From assembly GCA_002633005.1 (NCBI GenBank), contig NMRA01000359.1, positions 1 through 62,000 on the forward strand: a stretch of 62,000 nucleotides of DNA, in the 5' to 3' direction. The stretch is from Phoronis australis (Eukaryota > Phoronida > Phoronidae). This document shows positions 10,966-22,200 of the stretch, piece by piece (position 1 is the stretch's first letter; each line of letters starts with the position of its first letter). The notes under the pieces are model-generated. The model was not told where the DNA came from and did no database searches. It saw only the letters and a list, made by a program, of their open reading frames with translations. Both the position numbers and the translations under genes were made by a program.

Positions 10966-12009
10966 GGTGAATACTTTCCAATCAGCCACTCAATCCAATG
11001 CATAAAAACGACAGAGACAGGTTCGATTTGTATCGCTGATGCAACAAAGAGTCGAGTTCGTCAGTTACCGGCACTTGTAGAAAGAGCTCGCAAAGTAACA
11101 TTTACAAGGAACGTGAGTCCAAGTTAACTAGTGCCAGAGTCGTGGTAAGTGTGTAGGTGGACTGAAATTCACACGGTTTTATGAGGTCCCAGAGTTTAAT
11201 GAAACAATAAAACTATCCAGGGGCCGTTACGTAAAACTGGTAGACATAGAAATGGCAACTTCAAATAGAACATTTAGAACGAGAACGAGCACCAACTTTT
11301 CGTGTCGTCCTTGACCCAGTCTTCAACTTCCTTTATGAATAGCGACATCTACCGTCAATTACCGATTTATAATCGTCTCAGCTAAGTTTTCTTTTGGACA
11401 TTTTCCTTAATTTCAACGGCCTGCTCCTGTACTTCCAATAACTGCAAATAGCTGAATATATTTTGGCTTGGAACTAGAGCTATGGTTTTGTCCAATGTCA
11501 CATAAATACAAATATGCTAAAGATGTCGCTTGATATCAAACACTCTCTCCATTTTTGAAGATACGTTTCTGTGTTTTGGGCGATGGAAATTTTTGGAAGT
11601 AAATCAGTGTAAAGATGTACTCAAATTCCAGTTTGAGTCCTCGGTGTTTGTTCTTTCCAGAATCGCCGCACCAGTGTGTAAGTTTTTTCACACCGTGTTT
11701 CACTAGGTTGTTCATTGTTGTGAATGCAGGTTGCACGAGAACCTGCAGCTGACCCTGTCAACAGGTCAGTTTGGACGAAAGCCCTACTGTCTGAGTCTGA
11801 GACTGAGTAATGAGCTACTCCCCGACTAGCCAGTTGTTTACATGCATAGCCTAGTACGTCTTAGTAGTACTAGTAGTACATGGTCATGATAATTAGACAC
11901 ATAACACGTCGGTAAATAAGTATTTACAGTCACGCTCCATAAGGTTGTTAAACCTTGGAACAATGAATTTTGCCCAAATGTTGCGATTTAAAATCGTAGT
12001 ACTCATAGT
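10966..12009. other. Intergenic stretch upstream of RBMX2
   Basis: It presumably contains the RBMX2 promoter on its left side, but no clear TATA box or other element stands out. No coding potential was recognised on either strand. Confidence 0.45.
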
Positions 12010-12814
12010 GTACCTAATTATCGGACGGAACCTAAATATCGGACATTTCAAAAAATCTTACTTGAAGCATAATCTGAGAATTAAATGACACTAATTGTTG
12101 TTCCGTTGTAATGCATTCAATGTCCGGCACCGTCTCGTTTTTTACAGCGTTGCCTCGTTTTGATTTCACCGAGAGAGGGTGCAATTTAGACCCCCAAGTC
12201 GGCCTAAAATGGACGATCGCATAAATTGGTTATAAAAGTTGAAAATAAAATCTTTTTCCACAATGAAACTTTCTCATTGAACTGACAATATGTTACTGTT
12301 CCATTTTTTCATTTGTTTTTAAACTCAAGTCAAACCCCGATCGCGCACGTGCGGGTGTCATATCAAGAAGCCAAAGTGATACTAAAAACTGCAGTGAGTT
12401 TGCACGTGCTTTAGTCGTCTGCACTAATTCATCGAATTGACTTGGCGCCGTCATCAGATTTCATTTTATAGATAATTTTGTTGCGAATGGACCTGTGTTC
12501 TAGCAGCATATATGTCAAAACACTCGAGCTGAAATTTGGCTACAAGGTGCCCGCGGCCATTGCGTGGTTAGTCAGTTTTCCGCGGTGTGGCGTATGGGGA
12601 AACATGGTGTCCGATATTTAGGTTCTCCGAAGGTTTGCTTGTTGTGTTTTTTAAAGTTCAGTCGGAGCATAAATGTGGCTTTCGGTGACAAGATATAGTA
12701 ACACAACAATTCTATAAAGGTAAGTCTTTATTTCAGCAAAGAATTTACAACAATCCGTAGTATTTTCAATTAAATATAATGCAAAATGTGCCAAAACGTC
12801 CGATAATTAGGTCA
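12010..12814. mobile_element. MITE-like element with two nested perfect inverted repeats
   Basis: The outer arms are ACCTAATTATCGGACG (12012-12027) and its exact reverse complement at 12797-12812. The inner arms are AACCTAAATATCGGACA (12029-12045) and its exact reverse complement at 12608-12624. On the left the two arms are also direct near-repeats of each other (ACCTAAWTATCGGACR), so the motif occurs four times. The roughly 800-bp span has no transposase-like frame. This fits a non-autonomous DNA transposon or foldback element. Target-site duplications were not clear. Confidence 0.6.
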
Positions 12815-13284
12815 CTTGACTGTAGTTGCAAGGCCGGAATGAAGCAAAATATCACCAGTTCCTAACCTGAGCAGAAAAATTCAATTACTAAAGGAAGAAG
12901 TCTGCTGTATATTCAAAAACATCAACATTTTCCACACAAATGCCTTGCTCTCAACACCATCTTGTTGCTGAGTACTAGTATTTACTGCCACAACTAGATG
13001 CCGTGATTTGTGAAAAGATATAATTAACCTAATAACCTAGTTTGTACTTGAATGCCATCGGTTGATTTAGAAACGCAACCAATCCTTGAGACTGTAATCT
13101 AACAGAAGCGGAAACAGATGTCCGAAGTCGGCATTTTGGAAGTGGTCTTTTTTATTGACATTTTTTTTAATTCTTGTGCATAAAACGTAAATAGGACAGA
13201 GGATGATCATTTCACAATCCAGGTATGTTGTTGAACTATTGTGAAGGTCTCGCATTCCAAATTTTGTCAATTTATTTTCTTCAG
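12815..13284. other. Region upstream of the first recognised receptor exon
   Basis: The initiator exon of the receptor gene should lie here or further left. I could not identify an ATG exon with a donor site in a compatible phase. Confidence 0.4.
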
Positions 13285-16200
13285 GATGTTATAGTCATCA
13301 TCAAGAGAATCACGGCCTCTCTGTCCATTATCGGGTGGTAAGTTGTCTTCTATATTGAACATGTTTTGCAAGTTATCCAACAAAAATTCCGTTTTCCAGT
13401 ATTCAATTACTGGGAAATGTTTTTAACTGCAAATTGGTGAAAGTCTGTTGGAGGTTGTCAGGCTGATTGTCTTGTGCTCAGTGAAAATGAAGGCAGGTTG
13501 AAACAAGATGCTGGAAGCAGGTTGTTGAGCCAACTAAGTCACTTGGTGGATAAAACCAAGTATGTTGACTTTCTTCTTTAAAATACATTTAATGTTTAAT
13601 TGCTGCTTAATGTGAAATTGATTATTTTTGCTTCTTTCAGTTTGTTCATGATATTTGTCATATGGCTTTTCAAGAAGTACCAGGCCTTTGCACAGGTAAT
13701 ACACACTTTTGCAGTCCCATTTCTGTTGTGGTCATTGACTTCGCTTGGATTATTGGCACCCAGTGGGGAATATATATTTCGCCCTGTTTTTGTTGAAGTT
13801 GTATTAATTCTTCACTATCCAATGTTAATGCTTACTAGTAATTTACTCAAGTGGGTACAAAAAATCAACCTTACAAATTTAAAGAATAAAAGTGAGCATC
13901 AAAACACATCGAGTTAGTACACCGATCACGGAATCTTGCGCAAAAGGTGCTCAAGGTACATATACCCAGTAATCAGATCAGACTAAATTTACCTTGTAAA
14001 ACATGACCTAACATGTAAATTGTCCATCACACCGCATGTCACTAAGGTTATCTGTGACTATCCCACAATGCATTTGAAGTGTGACGGATTGGTTCAAAAC
14101 ATTTGGTGTCTTACAAACATGGCTATTGCTTCTACAGCTTTACTGTATTATGTCTACTGTAACTGTGGTTTGTTTCATTGAAGCTCTTTTGATTTCTACG
14201 ATATGGAAGGAGGTTTTGTCTTTCATTTTGCTTGTATCAACCAGTCACCATTTTGTCAATACTGAAATAATTTTTGACTGGTTGTAGTGGAATTTCTGGA
14301 CTTGATCAAAATCAGTTAGGCTGGGTATAATACCAGAAGACACAGCTGTCTAAATTCATGGAAAAGAGAAGACCGCACTTCAATTAAATACTAAGATTCA
14401 TTTGTGACACATTGTAGTTTGAAAAAGTTAACAACATTGAACCTGCAGTCTGCTTGTTCATCGTTTTTAGCTTTGCCATTGATTGATGATGCTCTCTAGT
14501 GTCTTATTAGAGGAGGCAGTGAGGTCTAGTGTCATAGGTGCCCGCTTTCTTTACTCGAGGTCGTGGGTTCGAGTCCCACTGGGTCACACTGCTAAACCCT
14601 TGAGTCAGTTTCTGGCTCCTCAAGTCGGTTTTAACTAATGGTTCCAAGTGATCCTTGCAATGGGCACACATGCACGGCCTGCGCACATCTGGTACAACGT
14701 GTATCAGACCGCCTGCAACTATTTTTTATAAAAGTGTTTTATTATCTTGGAGCTGCTGTGTCTTCAAGTATGTGTGTGCCTTACTAAGGATTTATAGCTG
14801 CTTGCTTAATTTGCACGTGTGTCTTATTTTCAGAGGCTCATTTTATGCCTTACCATCGCTGCACTTCTTGATGCCTTTGCTGCTATGGTGAGACCTTTCT
14901 TTGATAAATGGTCAGAATTGAGATGGCTATCACTTGCCCGCCTTAAGACACGTGGTACTCTATGTAACTTGAAATGCACCGTCTGCCTTTTTCTCGTGAA
15001 ATGTGCAAGAAATTCCAGCTTTTCATCATATTTGCGAAGCAGAAGGATTAATATCCATTGTAACCTAAGCGTAGAAAATGTTGGTTCTTGACTATTTTTT
15101 CAGTTTTGTGATAAATATTCTATTGATGACAGTTCTTTTTGATAAATCAAGTACTTCCTTTAAAAGACTTCTCACAGTGGCATTTGAAGCCTTTTTGTTG
15201 GCATATTTAAAACACTAGTGGTGAAGCTTCAAACTTCATTTTTCAATCAAAAGCAACAAACATGCATAACAGTCAGTTTTAACCATGATCTGGCAATGTT
15301 GTAGTTAACTTTTGTTGAGCTATCACCATCATGTTGTCTGATTACTTCATGGCACACATGCCATAGTAGCCAGTTACTATGACTACCATTTTCCCATGGA
15401 CTATAAACACATGTATTCTGTCAAGAACAAGCTTTAGATCTATGCCACCTACTGTTAACGACATTTTAGTTTTTGGCCAGGTGTACAATAGGATTGGAAG
15501 CTGACGACACAAATGAAAGCAATGTTCACAATCAACTATTTAGCTATTTAATTGATACATTGATCATGAATATCATTATTGTTTGCGTCACTTAATGTTG
15601 ATATGAAATCATATCATTTTCCTTACTAACATTTGAAATGATTTCTAGTCTCGAGAAGAACAGACATGTTGTTATTGTCCTCAGACTCTGTCCATTAACC
15701 AAGTTGCTAGTCATGGCAAATTAGTTTCAGTACACTCAAGATGTCCTTAAAAGAGCAATCTGCTGTTCTTGAAATGCAAAAGTGGTTCCTTCGTAATCAG
15801 GCTTTTGTCCTTAATAGGGGGACTTGAGAGAGGACGGCCCACTGTGTAATTTTGAAGGTTGGTACATCAACTTCACAAGTTACAGCGTCCTTCTCTGGGT
15901 CTGCTGTATAACCTTTAACCTTTTCATGAATGCTGTAAAGATGAAGAAGGTTAGCAAGTACGAATGGTGAGTGGATTTTGGTTTTATTCAAAGGGACGTT
16001 CTCAGCGAGAACAGTAATTTATACAGAAATACGCAGTAGTGCGTTATCAAGCCTGCTAGCTCTGCAGTAGCTGCCCAAGCCTCTACTACTGAGTCAAACT
16101 CCATGAGTGAAATTGCAGAATATTTTAAGCGTATTTCAATTGTAGAGACACCAGCGTTAATTTCAGCAAATCTCAGACAATGGCGAGAGTTGGCTATTAG

Positions 16201-19200
16201 TAATGAAATCACAAAAACAGATTTCTGTTGTTTTATAGCTTTCGTCAAAACTAATAACTTCTAGAAGTCTATCCCACTCAACAAGGATCCCAAAATAGCC
16301 TTTTTTCAGCTCCAAAGCATTGTTGATGACGTTACTCTGGTTCAGTTGGTTCAACATCATCATTAAGAGATTTCAATGTCCATTCGCTTGTTTAGTATAG
16401 CATCAGTCTGAAGTTCTGGATGAAAATAAAATGCCAAAATTAAATACACTAATGAAATTTTGCGCTGTAAATTTCTGAAAACTGTTACCGGTCCATGGAC
16501 CTGCTCAATCTTAATCCTTACTGGAAATGTTAGATCAAATAAATTCTAAGTTGTTTTTTTTCTTCGTGCTGAATGTTTTTACGAAAAATATAAAAAATAT
16601 GGATCTGATGTTCTTACATATATACTTGGGCTTAATTGCTAATTACGCATTTTCTGAGAGCATGAAGTTCTCACATTCATTGATCAGTACAAAACTATAG
16701 TGAGTCTAAATGAAATTGGCCATCGAGTGAACTATTAAATTTATCAGCTGTACCAAAGCTTGGTCTTTCTCAAATGGCTTCTCATCTTGCTTTGACAGTG
16801 ACTCTTGAAGCTTTATTTTAGCTTTTCCCTTACTATCTTTTGAATATTACAAGATATAATTCAATCGTGCTTAACTTTTTTATTCCATGATTATCAGTAA
16901 ATATTATTAAAAAATACTACTGGCCATGAATTAAGTAACATTATATCTGAGTAACGTGTCATGATGCATCAGTCTAATGTAAGTTCTTAATAACACCTGT
17001 TATCTATTCATTGATATTATTGTTTACTTTTTAATAAGCAATTAACTCATTCGAGCATCCAATGACAATTCATATAACTTGAAAAATCACACAACACTGC
17101 AAGCTACATTTTTCGACTAAAATTTTATTGTTGTATTTTGAGCTAATTTATGTGATCTGCTTTATTGCAGGGCATACCATGTTTTCTCTTGGGGAATTGC
17201 CATCGTCGTGTCATGTTTCCCCCTCTTTTGGGATCAGTACAAACCAGCCGGTGCCTGGTGGTAGGTTGGATCTCATTTTCCAATTGTGATTTTTTCAGTA
17301 ATGAATACTGTTCACATGTAAAGCATTTTGGATGGAGTCTTAAAAAAGTCATTTCTTGTAGGTTTGAATAATGAAATCTTAGTTTAAATGTGCAAATCTT
17401 TGTCTGTTGCTTTCACTGAAGCTTACATGTGCTGTATATAGTCAGATTGGAAATGACTTCTCAGTTTTGCTATGTCAACTAAAAATGTTTATATTAGTAA
17501 CCTTACTTTGTTTAACATTGATTTTCCAGCTGGCTAAATGACTGGAAGTGGAGGTTTGGAATGTAAGTTGACAGAGCTAAATGGTTTACACTTCAACCAC
17601 TTGAGGGCATTGTTTTTAAAGCTTTTTGACTGCCACTTAGCTATACATAACTTAGGCAGGAATATTGAGGGTACATCCTAGTGTTGTATTGTAGTTGAAG
17701 TATTTAATGTTTAACCTTGCATGCACTCTAACTGTCATGTGCAAAATGTTAATGTCTTAGACCCTTAATGCCTCAGAAAAATTCGCGAAATTCCTGTCCT
17801 CAGGTCCAACCCCCCATGTGTAAAAATTGCCCTCAAGCTTTGAATCGCTTACTCACAGAGAACATGGCTTCAGAGAGCAATTATTACTTACACAAATCCT
17901 CACTTCAGTGGCATGCGTATCCAGTGTTTAAAGCCTTTAGCCTTTGCAGTGGAGAACAGAATCTGGATTAGTTTATCGTTGGGCAGGGGTGTTCATATGA
18001 TATTCCGCAAACAAAGTGATTTATGGGTGTCCTGAGTTCACTACCTGAAACACCTACTACTTAAGCCTGTCCAATTCCAAGAAAAAGCATAAGACCAGGA
18101 CTGGTTGTCTGCTCCAAGAAGTGTTTAAGGGACACTTCAAAACAAACAAAACAAACATAAAAGTTACTTTTTACTACTTGAGACAGTACCAATGAGACAA
18201 AGGGGGTTTCACTTGATGACACCCAGAGGATTTGTGAAATTGGGGGGTGACCGGGGATATTGCTGTCACCTGAAAATATCTGCTGTCAGAAGGGCAGAAG
18301 GGATAGGTACATGTCCACTCAGCTGAGCGAGGGGTCTGATATTGTGGCCAACATAATTTTATCACCATATGCAATTGCGTGAGATTTTTTTCGCATGGTA
18401 AATGTAATGCTGTAGCTTCCATTTGATTTAGATGACATGTGAACTCTATATTGGGAAGGTAAGGAATAACATTTTAGACCGTCGTCGGTAAGAATATGTG
18501 TTTAAATCTTTCACTGCCGAAGGCATTCTTCCCTGTTCCTGTTTAACAATACTTATTGTGCTTAGCTTATGAATAGCTTTATCAGCAAGCGTGTTCTTTT
18601 AGTCAAATATCTGTATAACTTTGAAATTGGATCTGTAAAATATAATTTATTTTCTGAAAGTAGAAAGCATGTTTGAACTTTACACTGATCTGCTAGAGAA
18701 TGTTTTTTAATATTTTTTAAAACAAAAAGGTACATTCGAGACAAAATCTCAAAAATGCAGCCAAAGTTACCTGAATTTGCTTTTTTGTCATATGCAACTT
18801 CTGATTTGTTTATGTCATAAAAGTCTTTCTTTTCAAAAACACCTTGTGCAAGAGTGAAATATTTTTAATAGAATCCCTGACAGTATTTTAGGAAGTGTGT
18901 AAATCATGCCAGTTTTGTAATAATTGAATTGGATTAGGCATTTCTGCAATATTATGCTCTTAAGTTTTAAATATTTTCTAGAGTCATTCATTCTCTCCCC
19001 AACTGTTGCTCAACTGCATAATGTCTGTGTTCTTGTTTTCAGCTGGTACGTGCCACTCTTTATTTGCCTAACTGGGCTTGTGGTTACATTTGTCTACATT
19101 TCAGTATACCTCTACAAAAAGGTAAGTAAATGTTATTGTTACAATCAACCACATTACCTTGACATTTATTCAACAGCAAAGTAATATACCATTTATTTAT

Positions 19201-22200
19201 TTACTTAATGGGTGACCACTTCACTGAATACATTAATTTTCAAGTGGGCTCAGTCGCAAATAATTACATGAAGTAAAGTACAGAGAATTATGTACTGAAA
19301 AGATTAATAATTAATATAAATTAGTTATAAAAATTAGTTAATATGTACAATTAGATGAATAAATAAGATAAAATTAGAGTAAAATAATGATGAGCTTAGG
19401 CCTACAGTCCCGAACGACGCACCAGTTATTTATTGTTGTTATAACTTTTTGTGTTGCGTGTTCACTGCAAAAATACTGGCACCCGTTTAAAACTGCCTTG
19501 CTGCATCTATAGAAATTGACTACTGTAACATTTAAGGTAATATTCACTTGCGGGTTCTCGCATTTTGAGAACCAGTTTTCTCCACTGAATAGCAGGCAAC
19601 AAACTGGTTCTCATAATCTAGACCCCCTAGTAAGTGACTGGCCAAAATGAGCCTTGTATTCCATTGCGCCTTCCTGTACTGTATGTTTTAGCTTGTCTGC
19701 TCTTTTTGTGTATTTTTATTTTCCCATTTCAAATAAGCGAGGACAAAAGCATGGGATTTCCTAGACTTTACAATTTAATGAAAGATGCATCAATTTATGT
19801 AAATATACAATCAAACTCGGTTTTACATTATCAAATAAACAAGTTAAGAAGCTTGTAAAAGCAAATGCAAAACAGTGTTTTTATACATTTCAGAATCTGA
19901 AGCAGGGAGAGAGAGAGACAGTTCAGTGCAAAAAGTCTAGTGCATTTATATTGTCATTAAATTTTTCATTTTTGTAATCGTAATTGAATCTGTTTTAGAC
20001 ACAGACATGGGAAGGACTCTATGATCCCGATATTGAACGACAGAAAGTAAGTTTGCATGGACCAGTGGCTATGTTTTCTAGATGTACTTGCTACGGCACA
20101 TTTTGTCCAACAACCAGTCTTTTGGGACTTCTATCTTTTGTGCAGAGCTGTAAATGCTATTTCAGGTCTAATTAAAGGGTCAAAGACCATTTTGATTGGA
20201 TAAGTGCACTAACGCATGTTGCTGGTGATGGAATGAACACTGATGTTGAGTCTACACAAAACTGATGAGGGAACAATGTGATTTTCATTCAGGAAAACTA
20301 GATGTTTAATGCAAAAGAACCCGAAGAGTGTTTTTACAAACACATCATGACTACCACGGTGACTGTAAACCTCTCTGATAACCTCACCTGAAGTGTTTGA
20401 AATCAGAGTCAGTCTTTCAAGTTTTGCTAAGATTTCATGTGTTCAGACAATCTTTATGCGCCCACATATTTATATGTGGTCACATATTGTGCTCATCTCT
20501 GTCTGAGCGTCCGGCATCTGCAGCTGTATCTCATAAACCCTCATAGGATCATGATGAGATTTGGCAGATGTGTTCCTATGAAGCAGATTATGACGAATTT
20601 CAGACCTCTCAGACTTCAAGTGTGCCCCCTAGTGGCAATTTTAGTTTTTTATGCTTACCTCTGTATCTTCGGAGGTCCTCAACGGATTTTTATAAAATTC
20701 GGCAGTTAGGCATCTATTAGTGAGATGATGCCATCATCTTGTTTTCGGATGGATTTGAGGTATTTTGTGCCACCTAGTGGCCTTTTTTACTGTTTTCGAG
20801 TCTGTTTGTTGGCATTCGTCCTTCTATCAACCAAACCGCTCCAGGAATGATTTTGAAAATTGACATATACGTTTTTACTGTGAACAGGGCGACTGACAAT
20901 AATTTTCTGACCATTTCAACTACTGTGGCACTTCCTAGTGGCAGTTTTGATAGTTTTTGCGCTCATGGCTGTATCTTCTAAATGCTCTACAGGATCTTTA
21001 TTGAATTTTGCCGGTAAATAGCTTTGATGACTCATACCAGTTTTCAGATGGATTCGCCGTGTGTTGCGTCATCTAGTGGCCATTTTCATGTTCCAAATAA
21101 ACACCCCTTGAAGCGCACTTTTTTGCGGTGCATTCGTGGGCTCATTTCAATGCTCCACGTTGCTCTTGTTTTAATTTGGGGTACTGAAACTGGTGGAGAA
21201 GGTTGAAGCTATTGTTGCCTCTCTCTGCAGTCCAAACATGCTGCTAAGCATGTGTGGGCTCCATCTGTTGCATTTACAAAAAACTCTCATTAGGTTTTAG
21301 TTGCAGACGGCAACGGTTTCTTCAATAAAGCTAGTCAATCTAGTCTATTGTTAAGCGTTCTATTACTCTTTTGTCCAGCATCACTTTTTGTTGGTTAGTT
21401 TTTTGCCACGATTCAAAGTGTTACAAGAACCACTCGTCAATAAGTCCCAGAAAATGGAACCTTTACTCATCTATTTTGGCTAATTGTGGGTGTTATTTCC
21501 TGTGAAAATGTTCCTAACTTAACTTTTTCTGAGGAATTCAGTTTCAGAAGCAAAATATATTGAGTTTTAATCCATGATATATTAATTCGTTTTGTCCAAA
21601 TTTTCCTTGTGTTGAAGCCAATGTCTTGATTACTCTTTCGACCCTATAGAGCCCTAGATACGATTCCCTGATAAACAAGCAACTTGACAACTGCAGAACT
21701 TTCACAAATCTAATGATCAAGTACAAGGTGCTGTGAAATGAGCCGAGTTTCTCATCGTTCTTCAATTTATTTTTTCTGTTACTAGTTCGACTCTTTCTAG
21801 TATGTACTTATTGACTTTTCATCCTTTATCTTGCCGTCGTATGTGTTATTATTTACAGCTTGGCGTATAACTTTTTGATATTCATTGTGTAAGTAGTGCG
21901 TTTGAATGTATGCATGTGGTCTGCCTTCATTTCCAGCAAATGCTGAAGGAAGATGTGAAACCACTGCGTGCATACCCTCTTGCCTACCTCTTGCTGAATG
22001 TCCTTCCATTGGTCAATAGAATACATGATGCTGTTAGCCCACACAGTGCAAACTTTGTCCTCATGATCCTCATGACCTTGACTTCACCTTTGATAGGTAT
22101 GATGACTTTCTTTAATTCTCTTCAAATTTGGCACAGAATTGATCACCAAAATTGTCATATTTCTGTTTTTCAAATACCGATTACCTTGCCGTAGATGGGT

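Noticed and set aside
10966-10989. Eight extra N-terminal codons of the RBMX2-like frame
   Set aside because: The upstream initiator is GTG, not ATG; the conserved family start is the ATG at 10965.
14521-14590. A true tRNA gene
   Set aside because: Only the T-arm and B box are good; the acceptor and D arms do not pair, and the sequence continues into a repeated body, so it is a SINE.
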